A DNA stretch of 64,000 nucleotides from Cunninghamia lanceolata (Eukaryota; Streptophyta; Pinopsida; Cupressales; Cupressaceae), in NCBI GenBank assembly GCA_027924645.1, contig BSBN01000037.1:1612001-1676000 (forward strand). The letters are read 5' to 3'. Below the pieces are notes generated by a model. It worked only from the letters and a program-made list of their open reading frames with translations. It had not been told where the DNA came from and searched no databases. The translations under genes and the position numbers were made by a program. This document shows, piece after piece, positions 48,838 to 61,359 of the stretch (position 1 is its first letter; each line of letters starts with the position of its first letter).

Positions 48838-51800
48838 ATGGGATCAAATCAACATCAAAGAAAAAAACAAAGGAGGGTAATGACACCTCAAGAAATTGAA
48901 GAAAATAGAGAGAAGGAAGCAAAAAGGCAAAGAGATAGAAGAGTAAGGATTCAAGAGATGAAGAATATTGAAACATCTAGTTCCATGAGTGTTGAAAAGA
49001 AAGACATTCAAGAGACTATAAATGATGGGATGAATGTAGATGATGCAAATGTGGAAATAGTGAATTTGGAAGAAAATGTGTCTATAGAAACAAATGCATG
49101 TATGTCTTCAAACCCAACTTTTAAATATATGGAAAATGTGACTATACAAACAAATCTAGGTATGTCTTCAAAGCCAACTTTCAATGATATGGAAAACATG
49201 ACTATAGAAACAAATCTAGGTGTGTCTTTGGAGCCAACTTTCAATGATATAGAAAACACAACTATAGAAACAAATCCAGGTGTGTCTTCAGAGCTAATTT
49301 TCAATGATATGGAAAACACAACTATAGAAACAAATCTAGGTATGTCTTCAAACCCACCTATTGATGATATGAAGAGAATGATATCCCTTTTAGGAGTGAA
49401 AATGAAAATGTTTTATTTGAGATTGAAAGAAATGTCTTAGATAATCTTCCTGGTAAGATTTCTTGGAGACAAATGAGAACTTATGCAAATAGATTATATA
49501 AAATATTTTTTTTATAGAAAAAGTCTTAGATTTCAATGTCAACTTATGATGCAATTGATGAAGATGTGGAAATTGCAAAAAGTAATGAAAAAGTTAGGCA
49601 TCTATGTAAAACGTAAAAAAAAAGATGAATCAATCAAACAAGTTTTATCTAGTGTTGCTAATGCTATTGATTCTACTGGTAAAAAGAGTCAATCTAAAGA
49701 TAGCAATGCAGCATGAAGAGATATAATAACTACTTTAGTCAATAAATCATCTTCTAATAAAAGAATGATAAGTAAGACAAGTGAAATTCTAAAGATAAAT
49801 CCTAAAACTTTGAGAAGAGCATTAAAGAGAAGAGAATCTATTGAAAAAGATTCAATTAACCAATGTTGGAGTTTTAGTGGTAGACTCCCAAGGTATGACA
49901 TAAAATTAAATAGTGAAATCAAATCTTTAATTGAAAAATATTGGCATGATAATACAAGGGTATCATCTAATGTTAGAGATGTTTTAAAATTATGAGTGGG
50001 GTCTAAAATTCGTGATCCTCATCCAAAATATCTATTAGACATGACTCAAACTGAATTATATAAAAAATTCTTAGATTATTTAGTGTTAGAACCATTTAAT
50101 ATTACCATAAGCCAAAGATCTTTCGAGAAATGTAAACCTTGGTATGTGAAAACTAATAAACAGCGAATCTCTTGTTGTTGTAAAACTCATGTGCAATTTC
50201 ATTATTATTATGATATTTTTTGATATATACGTTCTACTTTGCATACTGAAAAAATTATGTAGGAATGTGGTATTAATATGCCACCTTAAACAATTAAGGA
50301 GTTTATAGCAGGTTTGTTTTGTGAAACATCTATTGGATACTTATTTTATTCAAAAGCATGTATTTTTGGACAATGCAATAGATGTGGCAACTTTTCATTG
50401 TTAGGAGAATGTATGCATGAAAATATTTCACATGAATTTGGACAACAATTAGTAGATGTGAAAAGATTCAAGAATGTTGAATATTCTTTAAAGGATGGAA
50501 AAATTAGAAAGCGTTGTGAGTTAGTCACTGAAAAAATTTGTGTGCATGTATTTATCAAATATTTTAAGGATAATATTGTATCCAAATATGTCAAACACTC
50601 CCAATATGCTCGGTGGCTTGATGGACAATTTTGTTCATGTAAAATCACATTTCCAATTGGAACTATCCTATCAGTGGTTGACTTTGTAGAAAACTATACT
50701 CTTGCTCCACAAGAAGAAATTCAATCTCAATATTATAATTCAATACAAGTGGCCATATTTGTTCATATTGTATACAGACATGCAGATGATACTATAGAAG
50801 ATAATAGAAAATTTTTGAGGGAGTATCATTTCTATTTGAGTGATAACCGGTTACACTCTTCAGAGTTTGTGCAATATTGTTTCACAAAATTTTATGAAAG
50901 TTTAAAAGAAAGAGAAATCCAGATGGCACAACATTTCATATGGTCAGATAATTGTACAAGGCAATTCAAAAATGCAAGAATGTTTTATTGGCTATGTAGG
51001 GCTCACAAAGAAAATAATATCCAACATATGTGGAGTTTTTTTGAAGCTGGACATGGTAAAGGAGAACATGATGGAGTTGGAGCATGTGTGGAAAGAGATC
51101 TTGCTAGAGAGCAACTAAAATTTGAGGATGTAGCCAAATTTAGAGATGCACGTGCAATTGTGGATTGGTGTAATGAAAAATTATCTATGGGATCAAGTGA
51201 GAACTCTACAATTTGACGATTCTTTTGGTTAGTTGAAGAAGAGAATATTCCTACTCGACTTGATTGTGAGACAATAACTGGATCAACAAAATGGCATTCA
51301 TTTAAGAGTTCAAATGCAAGCACATGGACTATATGGACTAGGGAGCTTGCATGTTTTTGTCAATTTTGTATTACAGGTGATTGGGGAGCATGTGAAAATA
51401 CAAAATGGGTTGAAGAATGGAAACAAAGATCCTTGACTCCTACAGAAACACAAGATCAACTTGAAACAACAATTGAAGATGATAATCAAATGTTTGCATC
51501 AGATGACTATGATCATGTTTCAGACCTTGTACAAGAAGGTACTTTTATTTTCAATATTTTTTTATTTCCATTTTTTTGTACATCTATAAATAATTAATTA
51601 TATATGTATGCATGTACAAATTAATGTGATTTAGATACATGTCACACTTTGTGAATTACATTATTTTTTTTGTAGGACGTGTATGTTGTTGCACTTGAGG
51701 TCAATGAAGAGGAAACCGAGTATTGGTTGGCTCGATGTGTTGAGACATAACAAAAGTTGTTACATCCTAGAGTAGATGATGATAACATGGAGTCTCCAAC

Positions 51801-52056
51801 AGGTTATGTGGTTGTTGTTGGCACCTGGCTATGAAAATATCTAATAAGAAGGAATGGTTTGACTACATTTGAAGATTATGAAACACATAAGAAGATCATA
51901 CACTACTCACATTTGGTTGTGGCAACAAATATAAAACTAGTCAGATATTAAGGCAAACCTTCTAATAAATAGTTATGGACAATTTCGATGGAATAACATG
52001 AGTCAATTATAGATGCATTACAAAAAAATGAGGATGTAGATGGTACAATGGAATAA
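48838..52056 (+). pseudogene. Transposase-like gene of an unplaced DDE/RNase-H-fold family, decayed
   Basis: From ATG 48838 one frame runs nearly to 51538, broken by about ten stops and a short double frameshift (49400-49600). A spliced second exon (51676-52056, acceptor TTTTTTTGTAG) follows. The N-terminus is basic (QRKKQRRVMTPQEIEE) with five 20-residue repeats. The middle has helical DNA-binding-like text and Cys-rich segments (SCCCKTHVQ; CNRCGNFSLLGECMHE). The core reads VDFVENYT (Asp at 50680), WSDNCTRQFKNAR (Asp at 50947) and AGHGKGEHDGVGACVERD (acidic residues at 51070-51097). Spacing of 89 and 41-48 residues suits an integrase-like fold. From memory, similar DFxEN / HGKGxxDGxG proteins occur unannotated in animals and spore plants. 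Exon 2 (VVALEVNEEETEYWLARC) is of unknown fold. The splice phase is off by one base. Confidence 0.65.
49071..49370 (+). repeat. Five 60 bp coding repeats in the transposase-like gene
   Basis: Units start at 49071, 49131, 49191, 49251 and 49311, each exactly 60 bases. They encode variants of ENMTIETNLGMSSxPTFNDM. Copies differ at several bases, so the array is not very recent. The frame is kept throughout. Confidence 0.9.
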
Positions 52057-52709
52057 ATTTCCAGGTATGTAAACCATACTCTTACATCCCCTAAATCCAA
52101 CCTCTTAAATGTATCCTATAATATTATCTAGTTACATGTAATGCATCAATGTTTTGTCTTTTTGGTATATAAATTCTTTAATTCTCATTTCATCTTCTAT
52201 ATTATTCCCCTTGTTTTAAATTTTGTATTGACTCATGTAAATATATAGTTAATTTACTTGTACATTTAAACATTACTTTTGTAGGTGTACCCTAGACAAG
52301 TAGTCAAATTTGCATGATTGTCAATAGAAGTTTTCACCATACAAGTATGTGAGGTCATTTTTGTAGTCTTCAACTAAAAGTGAATGCAAATTAGGTAATT
52401 ACATATATACTTACATTATAGCTTTCACATTCAACATGTTATCTAGTTACATAATGCATCAATGTGCTGTGTTTTTGTTATATAAATTCTTTCATTCTCA
52501 TTTCACCTTCTATATTATTCCCCTTGTCTTAAATTTTGTATCGACTCATGTAAATATATAGTTAATTTACTTCTACATTTGAACATTACTTTTTGCAGGT
52601 GTATCCTAGACAAGTAGTCAAATTTGCATGATTGTCAATAGAAGTTTTCACCATACAAGTATGTGAGGTCAATTTCTTAGTCTTCAACTAAAAGTGAATG
52701 CAAATTAGG

Positions 52710-52848
<139 letters not shown>

Positions 52849-52849
52849 C

Positions 52850-53135
52850 TCATCCATCCTCTAAAGACACCCGCTTATACATCCCCTTAATTCATCCTTT
52901 TAGCTCCCCTTAAGCCATCCTCTTACATCCCCTTAAGCCATCAAGTTTTATCTTATACTTTATAAATTGACTCATGTACATCTCTCCAAGTAAGCTATCT
53001 TCTTTTGTATCCCCTTAAGACATCCTCTTCTAACTCCCCTTTTAATTAATCCTCTTATACATCCCCTAAAGCCATCCTCTTATGTATCCCCTTAAGACAT
53101 CGTCTTAGCTCTCCTTACGCCATCGTCTTACATCC
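52850..53135 (+). repeat. C-rich minisatellite with CATCC...CCCCTTAAG units
   Basis: About ten imperfect units of 25-35 bases are built on CATCCTCTTATACATCCCC and TTAAG(C/A)CATC. A single earlier unit lies near 52083 (CTTACATCCCCTAAATCC), so the array probably grew from the intron sequence. Confidence 0.75.
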
Positions 53136-53334
53136 TCTTTTGTGTTATATAGTTACATATTGCATTAATATTTTGTGTTTTTGGTACATATTCTTTCATT
53201 CTCATTTACATTCATTATTTCTTGCAGGTGTATCCTACAAGTAGATTTTTCCATGATTGCCACTACAAGATTTCATCATAATGTAAATGGCAGATCAATT
53301 TTGTAGTCATGTCAAACTAATAACATGGACCTAT

Positions 53335-55500
53335 AAGCTAATTGTATAGATATACTCATATGTTTAATAATGGACCTATTTTTTGTTTTGAGACTCTTTT
53401 TATAATCCATGTATTTAATTTTCATGGATTGAATATTATTTTATGATTGCCACAAATAATATTAGTGTAGAGGTTCAATAAGTATATAGTTTGTATTTTT
53501 CCTATCATTTTTGTACCCACTTTAGCTATGTTTTGAGATGTGTTGATTTAGCATTTATTTTATATTATTTAAATGCACAAAAGTTGAAAAGACTTGTATA
53601 TAACCTATCCATCTACTCACTCTAACTCTCATTCATTCATGATTGTGTAGTAGTGTCATGATAGTTAAAGGGAAATAGTCCTAGGATAGTTTGCATATTT
53701 GAAATGGTTTAATATCACCTCTATGAATGCCATAGTCCTCCTATATATCCTTCAATCATTATCTTGAATAGTCTAATGCTATCACCAATAAATATGGGAC
53801 TGTGCTATCATATTACCTAGGTGTAGTCACAAGTATCATGGTATGGATTAAGTCATTGGTGTTGTAGAGTTATTTACGACTGCTAAGGTAATAATGAGGG
53901 TTATCATGCATAGGTAAGGTAGTAAATAGTCATTATTTCAAACTAAATGACTACCATAAAGGTTACTCATTGTCATAGCAAAGAGAAGATTATTGTCATG
54001 CATGAAGATTATTGCCATATCCAATCTAGACTGTCATAAATCATTGATATGTTCTCATAAGAGCAATTCAAATCTAAAAATCAGTCATAATGAGGTTATA
54101 TCATCTAAAGTCCATTGCAAAAATCCATATGACAATAACAAAAATTAGGATAGTCATGAAACAAATAGGACACTCATGAAACAATAAAGTAATCATGTTA
54201 GTCAAGAGGTTTTCACAGTGATTGATGATCTTATATCTTTCTAAATGGTCATTTACTAGTTAGATAGACATGTATTTATGGCAACAAGTGGCCTTCATGA
54301 GATTCATAAGAGGCTACCAAACCAATTATAGGATTGTCCTAATGAAACAAGAGAGGACTGTAAAATGCATAAGTGGTCATCCAAACACCTATATGATTGT
54401 CATAACAATCCCTAATAGCCACTTTCCTTCATGACCAATCAAATATGTTATTAAGAACTTTAAGATAATCCCTAATACCCACTCAATAGAACTACTAAGA
54501 GAATGGCCAATCAAACCAAGACAAGAATCTACATAGAAAAAGGAATCTCAAAAATGAAATAATTCCCTAGCACTAGAAACACTCTCAGTAATCATTATAA
54601 GGGATTAATGCACCAACATTGTCAACCAATAAGGTATAAAAGAGAAGATCTCAAGAGAATGTATAAATACAAGAAGAGATCACTTCGAGAAGGCAACTAA
54701 ACCTAAACTCATGAAACTGGAAGTTCTGGAAAGAGCGGAAAATGGATTGTCAAAATTAGGAAAAATTGAGGGGCCTTGATAAGGTATATACTATCTATTC
54801 AAACATTTGAAAAAATTATCTACACATTAGATATTCACATGTACATATGAGAATCCATCAAAGCATAATTGAAAGTGGATTTTTGTAAGATGTATTAGTT
54901 GCAAGTGCTACTTTTGATAACCATAACCCTCACAATAAATTATGCACAAAATCTCTCTTGAAAATTTTCAAATTGTGATAAATTTTTTTGTAGCTTATAT
55001 TGTGTGGATAAGATTTGAATTTCCTTCTAGTTTCTTCTAAAGAGTTAGTTTCTCTACAAGAATTGAATGCTTCATTTGAATCCTGTTTTGAATGTTTTTT
55101 TAAGGAAGATTTTGTTTGGACACTATCCAAGTGAGCCTAACATCCTTATCATTTTATCATATTTTGCAATTCACTTTACCATATGTAGCAAATTGGACTA
55201 GGTATGTTACCTTATGAAGAAGATTAGTCCAAATTTTGTATTGAATTGCTCACATAGTGGGTTGAGCCTTAACACTGTTGTATTTTGTAGGTTGTTTCAA
55301 CTTTTGAAGAAAATTGTAATAGGTGCACTTATCTTTTGAATAAAATCACTCTAGCTATTGCATTAGATTGCACACATCTCATTTTACTGCCAAATTAATT
55401 GTTGTATTATAGAGTATGTATTCTTGTGTACACTAGACTATTAGAGTGAATGACCTTACTTTTTGATTATGCATGCATCTACATGAACCCCATCTTTTAG
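53335..55500. other. No gene recognised
   Basis: AT-rich. From about 53640 to 54560 words such as GTCATGA, GTCATAA and ATCCCTAATA recur irregularly without a fixed period, which may be a very old tandem array. No coding sense on either strand. Confidence 0.4.
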
Positions 55501-55728
55501 TTCCAACATTGTTTTTGATAATATAAGGTGGCTAAACAAGGGGCCGAACCCTTACAAAAAGCAAAAAGAGCCACAGAGGCAAACAACACAAAAGTGCTTC
55601 AAAACAGATACATCAAACTCTGTTTTCCTAGCATAAACAGCATAAATAGCAACTACAGACTAAGATAGTTAATACAAAGTAGCAGAGTATCATCAATATA
55701 GAAACAAAAACTGAGGAAGATTCTCTCC

Positions 55729-57470
55729 TTACTTAACCATGGATTTAATAAGGTCATCCAATTTCGTAGAGTTCTCATCAGTGTTAGCAGTAACAGTAGC
55801 CCCAAGGTTCTACAGCACAGAAATATTAAGTAAGATAGAACTCTTGAGCACAGTGGAAAGATTATGTTCCAGCTTCTCAATACGGCCCCTCAGAACTAGA
55901 ATTTCAGACCCAAAGCCAGCATCAATTTCCTTTTTATCATCAGCTTCTTCCACGAACATCTTTCCTGCTTTGCCAGCATTTCCTGCAAAATCATTAGCAT
56001 CTCCAGTAGTAGCCCCCATCTCTTTATTCTCTTGCTTACCATTAGCATCCTCAGAGATCTCTTGAACATCCATATCCTTAGCCTCATCACCCTGGGTGGA
56101 TTCGTCAGATGCACTCTCAGAATAATCAATAAGTTTGGCCTTGGGAGCAGGTTTTCCAGCAATTCACCTAGACCACCTAACTCCTGAGGAGAAGTCCTCA
56201 TTAATATCCTTTGCAGATAGATGAGACTTGCTACCTTGTCCCACAGGGGTCCTACAGGGATTTTTAGGGGTCCCCATAGCAGCCCCCACAGTGCCAGCTT
56301 CACTAGCTTGTGTCTTCCTCTTCTTGCACTTCATACTAACAGTAGAACCTGGCGTATCTATGGGAATCTCCTCAAGAGTAGAAAAAGAAACCTCTTTCGT
56401 CTTAGTAGAAGTAGGGGAAGGGCATGGTTCTTCAACAACAGCAGTATCATCAGGGTTTGAAGATATTTCCCCACTATTAGTCTGAATTAACTTAGAAGAC
56501 TCTAGGGCAAGATGGAAGTTGTAAAGACAGAGGATGAGGCCCTGATGAAGGGGGATGGGTTTCTTAGCAGGTTTCTTGGTCAATTTAGCTCTAACCCTAA
56601 GAACATAATGCTCAAGGGAAGATAAAAGATAAAAAGGAAAGCTAATATGTGCATTGCATCTAAAGTGATTTAGAAGGGGAAGATGATAGTTATAGAACCT
56701 GGTGAAGCACCCCTCTGGAGTGAAATACTTCATAAGGAGAAAACACACACCGTCCCAAGGCTCGGGCAGCTTGGCTCATTCGAATCCCCCTGATAGGGAA
56801 CAAGTTCTTCACCGTCTCCAAGAAAGAGCTTCTGGCTTGAGTGGTCCGCAATTTTGGTTTTCCTTTGCAGTTTAATCCCTTGAGTTGACATGCCAGTTGC
56901 CATAGCAATAACACTTTTAGAAATCTTGAAACCAATTCCCCCCACAGAGACATGCCAGTTTTGCCAAGACCTAGCGAACTGTTCAGACAAGTTTTCATCA
57001 TACCCATTGAGCCACTCCAAATAGGGACTAATCCCACCCTCTTTACAATAATGCCAGACCACCGGGTTGTCTTTGAACTCGCAACAAGAAATGGGTTCCA
57101 TTTGGATTCTATCGCCACCCATGTTGGACTTATAGAGCAAATCACAAAAACCCCAAATTTCCACATAGTTCATATGCAGGGTAACATTAACCCCTTGATC
57201 AAGGATAATGACAATGGTAATAAAACAGCACGCATTATCATTAATAAGGAATGCCTTACAAAGATGACGCTTACTCTTCCCATGCTTAGTCATAATTTCA
57301 CGGCATACACTATAATGAGCAAGTAAGCCGCTTGCCTTACCAGAGGGGCATAATAAGGCAGAAATAACAATAATCAAGAAAGTATAAAAAATCCTATACT
57401 CCAAGATGCACATCAGCATCCTCCAATAGAACTGACGAAGTGAGTTGTCTTTCCAATAAATCTGACTCAT
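55729..57470 (-). pseudogene. Gag-like or ORF1-like protein of a plant retroelement, interrupted
   Basis: ATG 57470 opens a 240-codon frame (MSQIYWKDNSLRQFYWRML...) ending after PSCPSLGTVCVFSL near 56730. A one-base shift near 56735 continues with MKYFTPEGCFTRFYNYHLPL, then a Lys/Pro-rich segment and an acidic, Ser/Thr-rich part. After one stop near 56163 the frame continues to 55729, through a second stop near 55808. The last part (LVLRGRIEKLEHNLSTVL) is a likely coiled coil. The core (SVGGIGFKISKSVIAMATGM) resembles uncharacterised proteins abundant in conifer retroelements, as far as I recall. I cannot name a domain; a structural nucleic-acid-binding role is inferred from position. Confidence 0.5.
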
Positions 57471-57489
57471 CCTTAACACGTCACTTCTT

Positions 57490-58145
57490 TTTGAATAAGA
57501 TCCCTAATGTTGAAAGGGATGTAATCGATTTGGCGCCAGCATCACCAATTTGAATACTGTTGGCCAAGTTTGGCACAGGCATCTGCAACCCCATTACCCT
57601 CTCGATAAATATGAGAGATGTCCACCCTAGGAATCTTCTACAGGAGAATCTGAATATCCATAATAACATCTTTCAGCTTAATACCAACGGTCGACACATT
57701 GTTAACTGCATCAATAACCATTTTGGAGTCCCCCTAAATATTCAGATTTCTAATACCAAGGGAGATAGCCAATTTAATCCCCCATAGAAGAGTAGTTGCT
57801 TCAACATAATTATTGCTTTGACAGCCTAAGCTGCCAGCATAGACAGCAACCATCCACCCTTTGTCATCCCTTATAATCCCTCCACCACTAGCTTTGCCAT
57901 CCGCCTTAGAAGCCCCATCAAAGTTTAGTTTTAGCCAGTTTGGCTTCGAGGGACTCCATCTAGTGTTAAGCCTCTACAGCCTTTTGGAATTATTATGAAC
58001 AGGAATATGATTTAGGATCTTCCAATTAGCCGCAATTTGTTCCTCTTCATGAGTCAGAGGTTTCTCCGCAATATGGATATGGGCATTAGTGACACTTTCC
58101 ATTAAAGTCTTAACAAAAGAGTGAAGAACCCAACATTGTTGCTAC
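57490..58145 (-). pseudogene. RVT_3-type RNase H domain, interrupted
   Basis: The frame reads WLKLNFDGASKADGKASGGG (first catalytic Asp), then IIRDDKGW, YVEATTLLWGIKLAI (Glu), GDSKMVIDAVN (Asp), and finally IYREGNGVADACAKLG (last Asp). This is the plant RNase H module found at the end of LINE ORF2 and in stand-alone copies; it degrades RNA in RNA-DNA hybrids. All four acidic positions are kept, but stops occur in the linker before the domain, before GDSK and after QILL. It has no start of its own, so it is the tail of a larger polyprotein whose front is missing. Confidence 0.8.
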
Positions 58146-58149
58146 TATA

Positions 58150-59080
58150 ACTACAAAGTCTACTTTAACACATACATGAAGGGAAATGCATGGTTTATCC
58201 TAGGTAAATTAGTTTGTTGCTTCACCATTGGATGGGCACTTTTGTGTCCTTTTTAACTAATGAAAATTGATTTATAATTATTATTCAATCCAATCACACA
58301 ATTAAATTTTAACATTTTCTAACAAAAATAAATAAATTAAAAATAAAAACTTTCAAGAAAATAATTAATTTTTCATAATTAGTCACCCATTAAAATTGAA
58401 TTGAAAGATAAACTAATCCATTATTATTATCATAATTAAATTCTCCTATCATATCCCAAATTTAGACATAATCTATTAGATAATTATAACACCAAACTTA
58501 TCTATTAGATAATTGTAACACCAAACCTATCTATTCCACTTTGTAAATTAACTTAATTTAGGTTTGTGAGGTGATGTATTAGAACTTTGAATTTTGAATA
58601 TAAATATAAATGAAAACATTTAATTAATTTTGGCAGTTAATAGATTGTTCACTATTTCAATTATAACTATTGAACCATAATGCATAATCACTTCTTAAAT
58701 TAAAAAATGTAGTAGAGAGAAATCTTCTAACATATCTCAATTAAATAATTTATAATCTAGAAGTGAACAATGAAGCATCTTTAGCATATTATCTAACATA
58801 TACTAAAATGTTCAAGCATATAGTCAATAATATATACATGTAGATCTATCTAGATAATTCCATGAAATACTATAAAATATAGGTAGGACCCATGAAATGT
58901 GTGCTCAAACATCTACTCATAGTCAGCATATAAATAAATACAATTCATAGTTCATGAAATACTAAAATATATCTAGCAGTATATGTAATAGCAAGTTTGA
59001 CATATATAGTCAAAGTCCTGGCACGACATATATAAAAAATAATGCACATCATATAGTTCAGTCTATGAAATAAATATCTA
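58150..59080. other. AT-rich intergenic, no gene recognised
   Basis: Short duplications such as TATCTATTAGATAATTATAACACCAAAC next to a near copy at 58467-58525 are present. Nothing looks coding. Confidence 0.5.
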
Positions 59081-59082
59081 TG

Positions 59083-61345
59083 TCAGGTATGATCATCACT
59101 CAAGTTCAAATCTAAAAGAGGCTTCTTTCTTCCTCGTGAAATAGATGGATCTACCTCATGCTATACACAAGAGAAAGAAACTTGCAATCAGATTTAAAAT
59201 TTTTTAAAATGACACATACATGTGCTTCTAAAATGTAAATTTCATTTTGAATTTCATTTGATTGAAGATTTAATTTAATTTATAAAATACTCATATTAAA
59301 TATTTAAATCTAGACTTTAATGTATGATTAAATTACCATATGATGTTGGTCATCTCCTCCCACATTCTGTTGCCCAAGTGATCATAAAGCATCATGTGCT
59401 AATTCATGCATATTCAAATTTAAAACACTCAAGAATTAGGTTACCATCCAAATTTAATTTAATTTATAAAAAAATATGAAATTAAATATTTAAATGTAGG
59501 CTTTAAAGTGTGCATTTAAATTACCGTGCAATCATGCTCATCTACTCCCACATTTTGTTGTCCAAGTGGTATAGTTGTTTCATCTTCTTGACCAAAAGTT
59601 TGACCTGCTAATTCCTAGAATTTCAAATAAATCAAGTTTGAAATAAGTTAGAATTTATTTAGCATATAAAGACCTAGAAATTGCACATAAAAATTTAGTA
59701 AAGTTTAGGACCTCAAAATGTGTGGATGGCTCATGAAATTGTCCCTGACTAGCAACCTGACCAATGGTCACACTCCTATCATCCTGCACTTACATATATG
59801 GGTGCATATATAAATTTATGTAAACTCAAAAAAGAAACTTAGTACAAATTTAGTACAATTTTTTAAAACACACACAAGGGAATACTCAGGCATAATAGAT
59901 GACAATGGAGGATCAATGCAAGAAACACCTGAGTCACGTGGTCGGTCAGACATGGGAACTGCCACATGCCTGAGCCTCAATGCAACAGTAGTGTTTCACA
60001 TACATGTACATATAGTTATTTATTTATTTATACACTTGATAATTTAAAATATAATATTGATAACTTTCAAGAAGAAAATTTAAACTAGAATTAGATACAT
60101 ATGGTTTACCCTGTAAGGTGTGCCAATCTCTACAGCTATCGATGCAAAACTCAATGTATCAAATCGTGATGTGGCCCTAGAGCGACTTGAGATTTGTACA
60201 ACAAATAGTTCACAATTATATATTAATTCATTCAATTATTTATATAAATTTTGATACGTTTAAATTATGAACTTGAAATATTTAATAAAATGTGGTCAAT
60301 GTACCTGTGTAGGATTATCATCCGAATATAGTAGATCCAAGTATGACTCCACTTCTGCTGTAGCCACATTCGATGTGGATGTAGGAGTAGGACCATAACA
60401 CGGTTGATTGCAATTTGTACACAAATGTGCCCCTGACATGCCTGAGGCTCTATGATGAGATGCATCAACTCCTCCATGATGCTCTCCACCACTAGATTCA
60501 TCTGCCATGTGGGTAGCTTGTTCAATGAGATTGCCCAAAAGTCTACTCAATGCTCCTATTGTCGACAACACTGCCTGGTGCTGAATAGGTGCAAGAACCA
60601 TGGGCAAAATAGGAGTAACCAAAGGAGCAGAAGGAATGGGTCGATTGGGATCAAGTCATGCCCCTGGTCTGTGTTGTGGCATGCCACGACCAACACCCTA
60701 AAATTCACTCATATCAAAATAATTAGGTTTTTGACCCAATTGAAACTCCACCCATAACTTTATCAAAAAATAGAGTGGTACCTCATAATTAGCATGTGGT
60801 GGGTGATCAAACACCATCCACCACCGATCCTAAAAATGTCTCAAAATCACCTCATGCCTACACCACTTAATTGATATTCTTTTTTTTATTACAGCTATAG
60901 GTTGATTAGGTTTTGGGTGACAAAAAAATGGGGCTAATGTTTGTTTTGTTATGTGGAGATCATGGATGTCTTTATATGAAAGACCATCCACATAGAATTG
61001 CCTCCTCTCCTCCCGCCAAAGGTGAAATCTATTTAGGTCTGCATTGATAGAACTAATAGAATCAATAATGGTTTGCATCGAAGATGCAAACTGAACCACA
61101 TGAGGAGGCATCAAGTAAGGTTGATTATTAATCAAATTAATGTTTTCCTCAATTACATTAATATTTTCATTAATGCTTTGCCACAATTGGGCCTCATCAA
61201 GTGGAGGGGGTGGGGGATTTTGAGGTGGAGGGGGTGGGGGGTTTTGAGGTGGAGGGGATGTGGGGTTTTGAGGTGGATCATGGGGTGGGGGGTTTTCATA
61301 AAGAATGTCATCTATTAAAAATTCATCTAGACTCTGGTCATCCAT
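59083..61345 (-). pseudogene. Unknown multi-exon protein gene or relic with C-terminal EAR-like motif
   Basis: Exons on the minus strand with GT-AG borders are: 61345-60782 (188 codons, acceptor TTTGCAG just before ATG), 60697-60305 (131), about 60190-60110, about 59985-59885, 59783-59712 (24), 59614-59525 (30), about 59404-59337, and 59160-59083. The product starts MDDQSLDEFLIDDIL, has a (PPPQNP)n run, and a helical part with RFHLWREERRQFYVDGLSYK. A Cys pair CTNCNQPC lies in exon 2. It ends KKPLLDLNLSDDHT, an LxLxL/EAR-type repression motif. Exons 6 and 7 are duplicates (LGQQNVG). TAG at 60830-60832, a TGA in exon 2 and one in exon 7, and unclear joins around exons 3-4, suggest decay. It may be a nuclear regulator; I do not recognise the family. 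Confidence 0.5.
61204..61293 (-). repeat. Coding proline-rich repeat (PPPQNP) in the unknown gene
   Basis: Units of TGGAGGGGGTGGGG and GTTTTGAGG on the plus strand encode PPPPQNP-like repeats on the minus strand. The first units are the most alike, suggesting slippage growth. Confidence 0.75.
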
Positions 61346-61359
61346 TAGCTGTCTCCTGC

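Larger units (their letters stand above)
55505..58145 (-). mobile_element. Retroelement fragment: RNase H domain followed by a gag-like frame
   Basis: On the minus strand an RNase H domain (58145-57490) lies upstream of a long gag-like frame (57470-55729). A 3' tail ends GCCACCTTATATTATCAAAAAC near 55510, which has the look of a plant LINE 3' end. No reverse transcriptase is found between or near them. Either a LINE-type ORF2 end and a second element's ORF1 were joined, or this is the join between two tandem LINE copies (end of ORF2, then ORF1 of the next). Confidence 0.6.

Noticed and set aside
49008..49319. 103-codon minus-strand frame with repeated residues
   Set aside because: Antisense reading of the 60 bp coding repeats; the plus-strand frame continues into the transposase-like core.
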